A stretch of DNA of 64,000 bases from Fragum whitleyi (GCA_948146395.1 OX411546.1:24034449-24098448), one strand, 5' to 3'; shown: positions 24,057-36,427, counted from the first letter of the stretch. Numbers and translations: made by a program. The notes: generated by a model from the letters alone, not told the origin.

Positions 24057-24510
24057 ATGAGTACTCAAAATACCAAAATACAAAATAATCTATCTGGAGT
24101 AATTGATAAAATAGACAAAATTAATGAAACTATAAATGAACTGCAAAAAGAAAACGGCCAACTTAAGGAGAGTAATAAAAAACTGAGACAATCAAGTTTA
24201 AGCCTAACCCGAAGACTGGACAATTTGGAAGCACATAATCGTATAAACAATTTACTCTTTAAAGGAATACCTGGCATTGGCAACGAAAATTGGGAAGAAA
24301 GTGAGAAAAAAGTAGGAGAATTCAAGAACGAGTTAGAAATGCCAGAAGGAGATTATATTGATATTGAAAGAGCTCATAGGCTAAGTGGACGAAAAGATTC
24401 TAAAACTATTATCGCTAAGTTTTCTAAGCACAAAGATGCAGAGAAAGTTCTACAGAAAAGCTAAAGACAGTGGTTATGGTGTTCAACAGAACTATACAGA
24501 AAGGGTAAGA
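24057..24510 (+). pseudogene. Non-LTR retrotransposon ORF1 (coiled coil plus RRM), truncated
   Basis: A 135-codon frame from ATG. Residues about 8-60 form a coiled coil rich in K/E/N heptads, followed by an L1-ORF1-type RNA-binding region: HNRINNLLFKGIPG, NWEESEKKVGEF, IERAHRLSGRKDSKTIIAKF. The C-terminal part continues in another frame as GYGVQQNYTERVRRS at about 24475-24510. In this class of ORF1p the protein trimerises and binds element RNA. The frameshift and short length make this copy inactive. Confidence 0.8.
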
Positions 24511-24589
24511 AGATCATATGTCAATGACTGATAAATAGGAGAAAGGCCAAGGCTAAATGAAACTAATGAAATTATTGATTACAAAGTAT

Positions 24590-25560
24590 ATGATATTCTT
24601 GTGTTGAACATTTGTGGTCTCTACAAGCACCTTTACAATGATGATTCAAAGGCATATTTATCTACTTTGATTTTATAAGCCTATCTGAAACTTGGAGTAA
24701 AAGTAACAATGATTTCACTGATTTTCTGCCAGGATACACTAATTTTGGTAATGTAAGGCATCCAGTTAAGAACCAGATTAGAAACTGTGGATGGTGTTAG
24801 CTTATTTATTAAGAACAGTCTAGTACAAATGAACCTAGTAGAGCAGATATATAAAACATTTAAAGACAGTGTTGTTATTCTCTTACACTCTCAAAGTCAA
24901 AGCAAAATTCAAGACATCATTTTGTATATTCACATATCACAAAATATCTCCTGAAGGGTCCAAAATATATGAAAACATTGAGGAACAAGAGCTGTCACTG
25001 TAAGATGACAATGCCCCCGACACCGCTTTGATTTAGAAGTTATGGCCAATGTTAAAGTTTTTGGACGGAATGACGGACGGACGGACGGACAGACGGACGG
25101 ACAGACGGACGGACGGACAAGTCAAATTTATTATGCCTCCCTATCGGGGGCATAAAAAGATGGAATTTAAATGATAAATGAAAATTTGAAACAAATAAAA
25201 AACGACTATCCAAATGCATATTTCTTTTTGAGTGGTGATTTCAATGCACGAACTAAAGGTTTTTTGGATTATACACCATCAGATGACCTAAGTTTTATTT
25301 TTGGCGACACAATGTATGAGGGCGATACCTTTAACCGAGCAAGAAAAAACAAAGATATGGCAAATTCAATCAACATGGCAAATCCCTTGTTGAACTTTGC
25401 AGAACGAATGATAAACATATATTTAATGGAGGACTACACAATGACTAAGAGGGGATTTTCACCTATGTTGCCAACAGTGGAGTCAGTACAGTTGACTATG
25501 CAGTTGGAAGCTCAGATTTTTTTCCTAATGTAGCTACTTTAATATTGAAGATTGAACACC
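24590..25560 (+). pseudogene. Non-LTR retrotransposon endonuclease domain, interrupted
   Basis: Broken frames before 24984 show SLFIKNSLVQMN and other AP-endonuclease-like fragments. After a (GTCY)n insertion (24985-25158) the frame resumes: ENLKQIKNDYPNAYFFLSGD, then FNARTKGFLDY, FIFGDTMYEGDTFNRARKN. The GDFNAR block is the catalytic Asp/Asn region of APE-type LINE endonucleases. Stops and shifts occur before and after it. Confidence 0.75.
24985..25158 (+). mobile_element. Short ACAAGAG/(GTCY)n element inside the LINE
   Basis: Starts ACAAGAGCTGTCACTGTAAG with stem TGTCACTG/ATGACA, then GCCCCCGACACCG. The 3' part is a GACGGACGGACAGACGG tract and a stem CCTCCCTATCGGGGGCATAA followed by AAA. 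It is the smallest complete example in the window (174 bp) and has no internal tandem units, so it defines the minimal form. Confidence 0.75.
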
Positions 25561-25599
25561 AAACTCTTTGGAAAACTACTTTTCATCATTGTTGTATGA

Positions 25600-27470
25600 T
25601 GCAACCTACACACAGAGTGAAGATATTACCCTGAGTAATAATGTAGAAGATAACCTAAACAGACCTATAAGTGAGGATGAAATAGTAAATAGCATTATGA
25701 AACTAAATATAGGCTAAAGTCCCGGTTCTGAAGGAATAAGTGCAGAATTCTAAACAAACACAATTATAGAGGTTACTCCGATACTTTGTAAACTATTTAA
25801 TCTAAAATTTGATACAGGTGTATCCCCAAAGAAACGTGGCGAGAGTCTCATATGTCCAGTATCATAAGTGATAGGCTCTATATATGGGCAGAGAAAAATA
25901 ACATGATAGATGAAGGTCAAGCCGCATTCCACAGAGGATATTCCACTATTGATTACATTTTTACATTACAATCTATTATTCAAAAATATTTGTCAAAATC
26001 TGGGGGTAGGCTATATTGTATTTATATTGATTTCAGTAAAGCATTTGACAAAAAAAGCATGAAATACTCTTTAAATTCTTGAGAAATTTAGGAACTAGAG
26101 GCAAACTCTACAGTTTTTTCATAACTAAGTTATTCAAATTATATCTCAGCAGTAAAATCAAATCTGGGTATCACAAATTTCTTTAATTGTAACATTGGAA
26201 CTAATCAGGGTGATATGCAGTCCCATTATCTTTTCACTTTTCATAAATGACCTGAGCGAGCTTTTAAAAGAGACATGTTGTCAAGGTATATTCATCAATA
26301 GAAAAATACTAGAAATTCTTAGCTTAATGTTTGCTGATAATGTAGCATGCTGTGCTGATACAGCTGGCAACTTACAAACACAAATTATTGTACTGTCAAC
26401 CTTTTGTTCAAAAACTGGGATGGAAATAAACCTTGATAAAACAGAGATCACAGTCTTCAGAAAAGGGGGATATCTAAGAAATTATGAGAAAAGGTTATTT
26501 AATGATAAAAAACCCAAACGACTTCTCTCTATAAATATATGGGTTTATTATTCACCCATATGCTATCATGGACGTCAGCCAAAATTAAATTAGCATGGCA
26601 AGCAGAGAAGGCTATACGAAGTCTAAAAAAGAATTGAATACAAAAATGGTTATCTGTTGCACACAGAAATCTTCGAATTGTTTGACTCGAAAGTTTAACC
26701 TATTCTCTTTTATGGTTCTTAAATCTGGGGGGTATGCTAGAAAACGCCTAGGTCTAAATAGTTCTGTAAACAATTGCATGGTTTTAGGGGAAGGTGGTAG
26801 ACTACCATTGAATGTTACCTACAATTTAAAAGTCATAAAAAATAAATGCTTAGATGATATTTGGCGAATGAATTGGGCAAGCAAAGTTAAAAATCTGCTA
26901 TTTGAAAGTGGATTTGGGATCGTTTTGATTACTTAAAATATAGGAGACACAAATCACTTTCTTTCAAAATTCCAGGAACGTTTAAAAGACAGTGCAATCC
27001 AAACATTGGCAGCTTAGATAAATGATTCTAATCTTTGTCAATTCTACAAACAATTTAAATCCTAAATAACACCTGAGAAGTATGTAAATATGACTATAAA
27101 ATTATCTTTTAGAAAATCACTTGCTAGATTTACATGTTCCGGTCACAAACTGAAAGTAAAAACATGAAGACACCAAAATATACCAAAGGAAATCGAATAT
27201 GCCAATATTGTAATGAACAAACTCAAACCTCAATTATAGAAAACGGAGAGCATGTGTTTTTCTAATATCAAAAATATAATGAAATTAGTGTAAAATATCT
27301 TTATACATGGTACAAGGGGGGAAGGAATGATCAAAACGTATATAACTTGATGAAACAAACTAATGAGACAAAAATTAGACTGCTGGCTATTTACATTTAT
27401 CATTTTCTATTAAAATCAGAACAACTTGAACTGCCAATATCTCATACCTATTTAGGATTTCCTGTGTAAA
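25600..27470 (+). pseudogene. Non-LTR retrotransposon reverse transcriptase and C-terminal domain, dead
   Basis: In order over several frames: NNVEDNLNRPISEDEIVNSI (RT start), GSEGISAEF, DEGQAAFHRGYSTIDYIFTL, motif A YCIYIDFSKAFD (about 26015-26050), motif C LMFADNVACC (about 26325), TGMEINLDKTEITVFRKGG, a GYARKRLG region, WASKVKNLLFESGFG, and a Cys/His C-terminal module ICQYCNEQ...ENGEHVFF near 27200-27260. The FADD box reads FADN, losing the second catalytic Asp, and many stops are present. The RT copies element RNA at the nicked target in active relatives. Clade was not fixed. Confidence 0.8.
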
Positions 27471-27999
27471 CCGAATTCTTTCACACCTTTCAATTATTCC
27501 CCAAAAATGGATCTGTTAGCCTGAAGATATAATTAGATAACACAAAGAATCTTGTTCAGATTAATGAATAACAGAGCATTTTCCCTATTTCTTGGAAGAA
27601 AAGGGGATTCAATTTATCCGAGTAAAATATCGAATCTTACCTTACCGATTAAATAAATATAATATATTACAATAGCAAAAAAAATCATTACCTTTGAGAT
27701 AAGACTAAATTTGAATACATCCAGTACTCAAAATAATTCTCAGAAGCAGAATTGGGCAAGATCCGTGCAAGTAATGAAGCTTATTCATTGTTCATTCAAC
27801 CATGTCGACCTATACATTCATTATTTTGATTACTTAAATTAGCATTCTACAAAACATCAATCAAAATAAACTCTTGCAGAAACATTTATTAACTAATGAT
27901 CATCAAACATGCATGATATTTAGTGAAAAGAATTAAGACATTAATAAAATCAAGCATATTTTTTTCTTATCTAATTTCTGTTGACTTTTCTGAACACGA

Positions 28000-28913
28000 T
28001 GTTGGTCTAGGGGAACCAATTCAATTTCCGACGATCTGTCCAGTCCATATACTCAAATGTTGAAGGTGATCTCTGATTGGCCAATATTATTGAAATTCAA
28101 AATTGTTTGAATATTTTTCACGGATTATAATCTGTTGTTGAAATACAATCGAAAAATTAAAGATTTTAAACTATTTTCATTGACCAATAGCTTTTTTTAA
28201 ACGTGGATATATTTCTTTTAGGGCCGGTAAAAACAGCCTTGCGGTTAGGGTCTCAAAAATGGCCCAAAAAGTCGTAGAGAAAAGGGATCATGTCATACTA
28301 ATTTTCTATTCATTTCATGCGTAAATGAACGGGCTTCAATTTAAGACAAGTTTGATCACTTTCGCATACTCTTGGACTGAGCTATGACCGGAAATGTTAT
28401 AATGGCCGCCCACGGAAAATGAATTAGTTTATTCTAGTTCTGTTCCCATTGGTTTAAGTGAAGTAATTCATTTCCCGCGATCTGTCACAAATCTTTAGGG
28501 AAACTCCGGTCCATATAAACAATCGTTCAAGGTGATCTCTGATTGGTCAATATTATTCAAAATTATTTGAATATTTTTCTTTGTTTATAATCTGTTGCTG
28601 AAATACTATTGAAAAATTGAATATTTTAAACCATTTTCAAGTCCAATAGCTTTTTTTATACAGGGGTATATAGCTTTGAGGGGCCGCTAAAAACAGCTGC
28701 GTGGTAAGGGTCATCTCAAAAATGGCCAAAAAGTCGTAGAGAAAAGGGGTCATGCCATACTAATTTTTATTTCATTTTATGCGCGATTGAATCGTCCTCA
28801 ATTTAATGCAGGTTTGACCAATTTCGCAAACTCTTGGACCGAGCTATGACCAAAAACGTTATAATGGCCGCCTACGGAAAATGAATTACTTCACATAGAC
28901 CTTAGGTCAACAA
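28000..28913. mobile_element. Two tandem TIR elements (about 466-bp period)
   Basis: Copy 2 (28459-28894) has matching termini GTGAAGTAATTCATTTCCC and GGAAAATGAATTACTTCAC. Copy 1 (about 28000-28430) shares the body: GGTGATCTCTGATTGG at 28065 and 28531, AAAAAGTCGTAGAGAAAAGG, TTATAATGGCCGCC. Outer ends near 28000 (GTTGGTCTAGG) and 28913 (CCTTAGGTCAAC) are also roughly inverted, so the pair could move as one unit. No ORF. Confidence 0.7.
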
Positions 28914-30060
28914 TTATCTCTTGTAAGATAGTTTTCGCAATGTATTTTTGGTTCATTGCTGTGTATTAACATTTTTACAACTTTATTCTTTTTCTGAAAT
29001 TCTAAAAAAAAGCCTTGTTTGTTCTAACAATCTGAGGAAAAAAGATCATTAAACATTAACTAATATTTTAATTAGAGATTAAGCATTGATGAACTTAAAC
29101 TGGAACCCTTATTTATATTAGATAGACGGTAAAACATGCTCAAACTTTGACCTCTTACTCAACTTTCAAAATAATATAATTTACATTTACAGTAACCCCC
29201 CCCCCTCCCTTCCGCCTACCCCGGAAAAAAGGGCACCCGCTATTACGAACGATTTTTGACAGAACGGAATTTCTTTGTTCTTGATTTCAATGGTCGCAAA
29301 CCCCTCTAGAGCGAGCACCCCGCTATTCCGTATTACGACCACTCATTTCAGTACAAAAGCCGTCTGATACACTATTACGAACCTCGCTGATAACACGGGG
29401 GGTGTGATGTCCATAATCGGAGCCACCGGCTCCGCTTTCAAAATCACGTGTTCCGCTCCACGTGTGGCTCCGATTATGTAGATGTAAACATTTCATTTTT
29501 TGGATTAAAAATGGGGTAGGGAGTCGGAATTTCCTCATTTATATCATATTTTATTAATTAATCATTAAAAAGTCGAATGCTATTCGACCAGTTATACATT
29601 TTGCAACATAAACATACTTAAAAAATGTAATAACGCTCGTTGGTTTTTGTTAAAAATGATTTCTTCTGGGAGCAGTCTTGAGCCGGGAAAAACACGTTAT
29701 TTTACCTCCAAAATGCAATATTCTGTACAGAATTAATTACGCAGACCATTGTTTCAGTGTGCACTAGTGTAAGAATACAACCACAATGTACCTTTCAACA
29801 ATATGATATAGATCAAAGAAAATTGTTTGGTTCCGATTATGTGGATTGGCTCCGATTATGTACCCTGGCTCTGAAGTTGTGGAGTGTCTTCATCTTCTTC
29901 CATATGCCCTCACAGCCTTCAATATGAAGCTTCTATTTGTTCCATGGGGCGCTGTTTTCTTGTCATTCCACGACGCAAGTTGTCTTTTTTTAAATTCGTA
30001 CTTTCCTATTATCACCATTTTGTTAAGGGTAAAGGAAAAGTTAAAGGTGTATTTCATTTA
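28914..30060. other. Intergenic DNA with TE-like fragments
   Basis: 29190-29400 contains a C run, then repeated CTATTACGA blocks (GCTATTACGAAC, CGTATTACGACC, CTATTACGAACC), suggestive of a pogo/Tigger-like end. At 29413-29478 CATAATCGGAGCCACCG pairs with CGTGTGGCTCCGATTATG, and GGCTCCGATTATG recurs near 29850, suggesting a small inverted-repeat element about 29413-29862. No gene supported. Confidence 0.4.
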
Positions 30061-30079
30061 TTTGAACAACATTTGTAGA

Positions 30080-30239
30080 GCTTGACCCAAGGAACATCCC
30101 TGCCAAGTTTCATCAAGATTGGCCTATCGGTTTAGGAGGAGAAGATGTTAAAGAAATTGTGGACGTTGAACGACGCATGACTGACATTGGACAATCACAA
30201 TAGCTTATCTGAGCACTTGGTGCTCAGGTGAGCTAAAAA
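30080..30239 (+). mobile_element. 3' part of an ACAAGAG-type element
   Basis: Contains GGTTTAGGAGGAGAAGATG and ends with stem CTGAGCACTTGGTGCTCAG, then GTGAGCTAAAAAAG, the same 3' end as 42186-42707. The 5' end is not found. Confidence 0.6.
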
Positions 30240-30910
30240 AGATTGAACAGAATAAATTGAGAAATCATTGCTTTTTGATGAAGAAAATGCTGGCTCCAAG
30301 CATTTCGTTCAATAACAACAATGCTTTCTTCCCTATGAAAAAAAATCTCTTAATTCTTATTAGTAACATTCCAAGATTTGTCCTGGTATTTACTTGACCT
30401 CGGGCAAGTGGCTTAGAAATATGTACTTGTCCGTTAGTACAAAAGCTCAGGTCTGGTATGGTGCGCTTGGCATATTTGGTTTTAACTATGTGAGAGAAAG
30501 AAGTGGATACTATGTTTTGGGGTAAATAGGAGTCAGCTTGCTGGTCGGTTACTTGGTAGGTGATATTTGGTTATGATCCGTTATCTTTTGACATGGTTAT
30601 GGCTCTTTGATGGGAAGAGGCTTTTTATTGTTGACAAGCATTTGTAGACAGTCTGGTTATTTTAAATCTTGCGTTCTTTTATAAAAGTACACTAGCTTAA
30701 CCTGACCTGGTAAACTTACCCAAACCCTCAATATTACCAAAGGAACTTTCATGTCAATAACACTGCAATTAAAACTTTCACTTGATAGTGTGCTCTCCAC
30801 TGTGTCCTCAAACTTCTATTTTTCCCTAGAATACAAGTCAGAATCATACATATGCTGTGCAAAGCTTTGACTGAATGTCTATGATACAGACATTCATTCT
30901 TAGTAAACAC

Positions 30911-31205
30911 TGCCTCGATGGCTCAGTGGTTAGAACTTCGACCTCCTGATCCAAAGGTCAGGGATTCGAGTCCTGGAGACAGCGAGATGTTTCCTTGGGC
31001 AAGAAACTGAATAGTCACATCCTCAGTTCACCAATCTGTAAATGGGTAGCAGTGGATGAAAACCCTCACAAAAAGGATTCAACTGCCTCTCGAATTTCTA
31101 ACGCGAAATTGATAACATCTAGATTGAGTCACCTGCCAGTAATAACCGAAAGGGGATTAAGGCAATACATATGCATGGGTGGATAGATGGATGGATGGAT
31201 AGATC
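30911..31205 (+). mobile_element. tRNA-headed SINE with GGAT tail
   Basis: Head TGCCTCGATGGCTCAGTGGT (box A-like) and GGGATTCGAGTCCTGG (box B-like), then core CAGTTCACCAATCTGTAAAT and GGGTAGCAGTGGATGAAAAC shared with the SINE at 15646. The 3' end runs into GGATAGATGGATGGATGGAT, a microsatellite probably grown from the tail. Confidence 0.75.
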
Positions 31206-32190
31206 ACCACTATCCAGTGGAATTACCTGCCAAATCCAACAGTCATGCAGACTCGTGCGGCCGTTCGTGCCTTTTAAGACGGCCCAAAAAATCAAAAGTA
31301 AAAAATATGGCAACACAGACTTCCACTGTATAAAAATCTCTTAGGGTTTCTAAAACGTACAAATACAGATATCGTACAGACTTTCCTCTCTTCATTAAAC
31401 ACAAGAACGAAAACTAATAGCAGTATGGGCTATGAAAATGAGTTTTGCAAATCATTTAATCGTCTGATCAGTTCTTTCTTACTTGTATAAATAAAATAAT
31501 TTTAATAATAATTTCAAAATAACTTAAATATGGAAATTCTTACGCCCAGATTTTCCATTCTGCCTCTCTTAAGGTATCTAAAGATCTTATTCAGCCGCTT
31601 AATAATCTTAAATAAAAAAAAATGATGATTTAAGAATCTTGACATAAGAAAAGAACCTATGATTTTATTATACTGCTAAGAAAATTCTAGCATTTTCATT
31701 GGTTAATGCTTACCTGACAAACATTGATATCTACGGCCGCACCGGTATAACTTCTAATGTTTTCTTAAGGCGCCTCGCCATGAACAAAGACAAAAAATAG
31801 AAACGGTAATGACAGCCATGATTCTCTCGCTTCGCTGATAACATGACCCGAATATACATACCAGGATACGGTTGAAAAGTATGTCAGTTAATAATGTGCA
31901 AATAAAAAATGATATAGATGTCAATAAATACTTTATAATTTTACAAATCTGTTCATTTAAAGTGCAAAGTTTCTCACAGGTTCAGCCAACAAACGCTTTC
32001 TAATCACGACAGCGCAGAGTGTAGTAGCGTGACGTCACAACTATATATGACTTCACTTTTTACATGTTTACTTTTCATAGGGGCGCATTAAGTGATATTG
32101 GTGGGTTAAAAGAAATCGGTTTATACCAACGCCTTAAATAGGCAAAAGACAGAGATTTGGCCCTAAAACTTTGAAGTATTTTAAATTCGT
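31206..32190. other. Intergenic DNA, no gene seen
   Basis: Nothing recognised except a perfect CRE-like TGACGTCA at 32030-32037. Confidence 0.4.
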
Positions 32191-32328
32191 AATACGGTTT
32201 CTTGCCTGGGTATATGAAGATTCATTCCTGGCAGTAGAAATGATGTCAACCCTCGCTTACGCCTCGGGTGACATCATTTTTTACAGCCGGGAATAAATCG
32301 TCATATACCCCGGCAAAAAAACCGTATA
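32191..32328. repeat. Foldback hairpin element
   Basis: Left arm AATACGGTTTCTTGCC, GGGTATATGA, ATTCATTCC, AATGATGTCA pairs with right arm TGACATCATT, GGGAATAAAT, TCATATACCC, GGCAAAAAAACCGTAT. The loop is ACCCTCGCTTACGCCTCGGG. Confidence 0.75.
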
Positions 32329-32344
32329 ACTAATAAAGTTCCAT

Positions 32345-32880
32345 TTAAGGTGACCCAGCGATTAAACAGATGTCGTTCAAAGATTGCTTGGCCCATATTT
32401 ATGGGTCAATCAGAATTTCACTAACTATATTTCAAAGCTTCGCCCAAGCAACATGCTGGCAAAGCTTCATTGAAATTGGTCCAGTGATGAAGGAGGGTAT
32501 GTCGTTCCAAGATTTCGTCATGAAAAAAGCCCCGTCCTGTCAAGCCCATATCTATGGACTAATTTAATTGTTGCAAAAATATTTGAAAAGGATCGCACAC
32601 GGAGGATTCTGGCAATCTTTTTTATTGAAATAGGCCCAGTGTTTTAGAAGAGATGCCGTTAAAAGATTTCAAAGTGATAAATGCCGCACCCTGCCACACC
32701 GATATGCAGGGGCCAATAAGATTCCCATCAACAATGTTCGAAAAGGGCCATCTTAAGAACATTCTTGAAAAAAAAAAATCATTGAAATAGGTCCAGTGGA
32801 TTAGTATATGTCGTTCAAAAGTTTCATAGTGATAAAATGCCTCGCTCAAAAGCCAGTTGACGACGGACTCGACGTGATCC
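32345..32880. repeat. Degenerate tandem units, GATGTCGTTCAAAGATT type
   Basis: Three to four loose units share ATGTCGTTCAAAGATT, CATATTTATGG, and TTGAAATTGGTCCAGTG blocks. Similar units occur in reverse at 50535-50725 and loosely at 62660-62960. Probably the interior of an ACAAGAG-type element whose ends have decayed. Confidence 0.5.
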
Positions 32881-33112
32881 TAAAAGCTCCGCTGTAGCAC
32901 GTTGTTCTCGTGTGAGATAAACAATCGACCGAACAATTAAAAGACCTAAATATGTTAAGACGTTTAGATCGCCCTTATCATTTTGAATTTAGTTTCATGT
33001 CCGTGATCTTCAGACCAATGATGTTTTAATTTGTTAGGCAGTTTTCTTATAAATGAAAGAGCGACAACTAATCAAAAACTTTGATCAGCCTATGCAACAT
33101 CAAAGTCTTACC

Positions 33113-33248
33113 AGCCCTGCGTTCAGGATGAAAACGTTAGCGAAGCGCTTTCGAAATGATACCTCGCTTTGCACGTATGTTGGCGTGCAAAGCGGGGTAT
33201 CATCTCAAAGCTTCCGCGAAACGCTTTTACATCCTGAGCACAGGGCTG
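33113..33248. mobile_element. Hairpin MITE, well-preserved copy
   Basis: AGCCCTGCGTTCAGGATG opens and CATCCTGAGCACAGGGCT closes a foldback; inner arms CGCTTTGCACG and CGTGCAAAGCG face each other around TATGTTGG. Same family as 22730-22865. ORFs on both strands here mirror each other because of the palindrome. Confidence 0.8.
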
Positions 33249-33259
33249 AGTCTTGAATG

Positions 33260-34725
33260 CCATCCTCGGATACCCCGAGGTATCTCTGTTTGCCACGCTA
33301 TATCGGCCTATCGTAGCAATTATGGGAGACTCCGGGGTATCTTGGGATTTATGAATGCGTTGAAGATCTACATTTGTAACATGACCCACGTCACAGGAAT
33401 GAAATAACCATGTTCAATATTTTTGATAATACTTAGGTGTTATTACACTAGCAAAAAAAAAAAAAAAAAAAATAAAATAAAATAACAAAACAATTTGTAC
33501 AAGAAACCTTAGTTAATACAGGTTATTTTTTAAATTTTCAACAGCTTTTTAAATAAACGCCTTCTCAACGTCTTTGAAATCGGATTCGTCTAAATATGTT
33601 TATTTTGTTGTATCCAGGTAAGACATTTGAAATTACAAAGTGACGCCATTTATGCAGGAAACAGGAAATTTACATGAGGGACAGGTTAATAATGTTTCAG
33701 AATACAGTCTGTTCACAACTGATTTACTTGATTTGTTAGTATTTGAAAAAAAACTCCGATGTTCACTCATTTTGTTTCAAGAGACTTCATGCGATTTAAG
33801 TCGGAAAAGGATCAATATGTACTGGAAAAAATTGGTCTGAATTCATTGCAGACTCAAAAGCCTTTATGGCTACTTTTCCATATTCCGCTGCATTTTGTAA
33901 AATCGAATTTCTTTGTCACAAATTATAAAATCCATTGAAATATATTTAACAGATCATTTTAAAAAATATTGGATGCAAATGCCAGCACGTATGCCGATCT
34001 TAATTGTTTTGATTTACTATTGAAAATCCAACATTAAAAAATACATTTTTTGCTGCAAATACCTGAATATAGGTCTGTCGACGTCCGCAACCACATATAA
34101 TTCTGACTTGCCGTTACAGCAACCCCTTTGAAATTCCGTCTATCGACAAAGGCAATAATGTTTTTAATACATTTCATCTTCGACTCGCTACCTGTTTACC
34201 TATTTTGAATAAAGGCTTCAAAGGCCGGGTCTTCATTAGGGCATTTTCGTGGCTAGAACAGATTTCTTTTAAACTTTTGCCATGCATACTATGAAATAAT
34301 CTGCGTCTATTGACAAAATATTGGCATCGCAAACTTATTGGTTCTAGCTGTGCCTGGTAATTTACTACGAACTTGAGTTTCATTTTTAAATCTTTATATC
34401 ACCCAAACTAATTCCTTTTGAGCCTAAGGCTGCCACACAATTCATCTATGAACTATTCCTTAGTCTATATCTGGAATTTATTTTGACTTAGCATATTGTC
34501 CATTGTGATTATCTCCCCTTTTTTGTCTTTAGGGAATTTCTTTGTTTAAATTCCTACAAACTTTGCGGGTTTGCACAACACGTTAACAAATAGCTTTGAA
34601 TATCAAATTTCTTTTATTGTTTGCAGAGAAAATACCAAACAATTGCCCCAAGTTTTTTTCGCAGAAAACAGTTTAATTTATTTTAGAGTTTTCAGCCCCT
34701 GAATCTGACGGATTTCAATTAGTAT
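33260..34725. other. Intergenic DNA, no gene seen
   Basis: 33365-33445 (CATGACCCACGTCACAGG, then AGGTGTTATTACACTAG) resembles 39950-40025 and, reversed, 43340-43420, a small dispersed repeat. A poly-A tract is near 33452. Nothing else recognised. Confidence 0.4.
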
Positions 34726-34955
34726 TTGGCATATTTGTTCCAACACATGAACTTATTTGTAACTAATTTTTGTCAAGGTCACACACCAAGGTCAAAGGTC
34801 AAAATCAGCTCATATTCAGCTTGTCAGGCGCATTACTTATTTGTTTATTATCAGTTTTCAAAGACATTTGGCAAAGTTGTTAGTAACTTAAAATGTAAAA
34901 GTACTCATTGCGATGGTTCAAGGCAACACTGTTGTATGCGCCTATACATATATTG
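34726..34955. repeat. AGGTCA-rich dispersed repeat, left part
   Basis: Contains GGTCACACACCAAGGTC and a perfect direct repeat with one-base spacing, AGGTCAAAGGTCA at 34789-34801. The repeat continues after the hAT-like insertion at 36214-36427 (GTTCAAGGTCAAATTTCAAG) and again at 37395-37460, so two mobile elements interrupt it. Confidence 0.5.
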
Positions 34956-36213
34956 TAGGGATGGGAACGAATATTCGAATATGGGAACGAATATTCGAAT
35001 ATTCGTTTTTACCGCGAATATTCAAATACCATTTTCGAATACGAATATTCGTAATCATATGACTGAATTTGAGCATTTGCCTTTGATTTCTTGAAAGGGA
35101 AGAAAAAGAAGTGGAAAATAATTTCTCAAGAAGGTACAAGGAAAATCAATAATTATGACAGGTTGTAATGTTTTATCAGCAGTGTGTCGGTGAAACATTG
35201 ACCGATGTATAAATGTGTTAATCTAACACCTTTGGAGAGTTGAAACATATTTGCAAATTTTAGAATACGTCGAAACAATTGACGTTACGCCTGAACGAAA
35301 TTTATTTGAAAACCGACGGTCGCGCGGTGTTTCTTCTAATATTTTATCTCTTGACTCGATTTAAAAGAAAAGTAAATTATTGTCTTTTCATCGGCAAAAA
35401 GTCGAGTGCACAACCATGATTTATTTGCAATATTCGTCGATGAGCGACCGATTTGTCTTTTCTACTCATAATATGTTCACAAAAGTCACGTCATAGTTAT
35501 GACGCTTTGATTGTCCATCGAGTATTCGACGTATTTTTCGGATTCGGGTTAAGCTAATATTTTGGTTCTAGTGCGTCTGGTCTATCGTACAATAATTTAG
35601 ATTTAGAAAACAACACAAAAGTGTGTAAAAAGTTGTAAAGTCTCGGAAGACGAATTCCAAAATAAATATTCTTGTCTGTCGACGCCAAAATCATCGCAAT
35701 TAAAGCTTGAATCACTATAGTTTACGAGCGTGACTTTTGATCGCACATTTTACACTGAACTAATTTATATTGTCACATGAAAAGGAAATATAAAGTAAAA
35801 TTAAGACAAATCATTCAAATCTATTGGATGTGATTGGATTCTAAAAATAACTTTTCCATTCCACAGGATGAGGATTGCGAGGCAAGCCTACTTGGAGATT
35901 CAACGGCGTATCGGGTTGCGCCTTCGGAATTTAGTAATTTTAATTTCATTTCTATTAAGCATATGTTAACGTAATATTTTTCTGCAAATAAAGGTCAAAT
36001 TATCCGATTTAAGTTTAATTGAATCTCTTTTCTTATATTCATAATTTGTTGGCCTACAGTTAAAGTAACCTCGAACAATAAATAGAATAGTTATCGGATA
36101 TAAAGAAAACTCGGATAGTCAATTTTGAATAGAACCAAAACGAATATTCGAATATATTCGAATATTCAAAACGAATATTTGAATATAAATTTTGCTATTC
36201 GTTCCCATCCTTA
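34956..36213. mobile_element. hAT-like non-autonomous element
   Basis: Left end TAGGGATGGGAACGAATATT and right end CGTTCCCATCCTTA are imperfect inverted termini, followed inward by palindromic CGAATATTCG clusters (34966-35055 and 36138-36180). TAGGG ends with CGAATATTCG arrays resemble hAT-family termini. No convincing 8-bp target duplication is seen (ATATATTG against GTTGTTAC). An acceptor-like CCATTCCACAG precedes a short open stretch (DEDCEASLLGDSTAYRVAPS) at about 35868-35935, perhaps a captured or relic exon. Confidence 0.65.
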
Positions 36214-36427
36214 GTTGTTACCCTTGACAAGCTAAAACATATTTTGAAATGAAATTTGTAATTCGTAAAAGTTCAAGGTCAAATTTCAAGGTCAAATGTC
36301 AAAATAAGTGTAGTATTCGCCAACTGTTGTACATCTACCATCTTTAAAAGTACAAAAAAATGTATATATCCTAAAATAGTTTGACGTATGTGCTTCCAAT
36401 CATTATCAATAGTGTAATACAAGAAAA

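Noticed and set aside
33123..33407. Overlapping 83-88 codon ORFs on both strands
   Set aside because: They arise from the hairpin MITE at 33113-33248, whose palindrome gives mirror frames.
34956..36213. Centromere-like or structural palindrome cluster from repeated CGAATATTCG
   Set aside because: The clusters are confined to both ends of a unit with inverted TAGGGATGGG termini, which is better explained as a hAT-like element.
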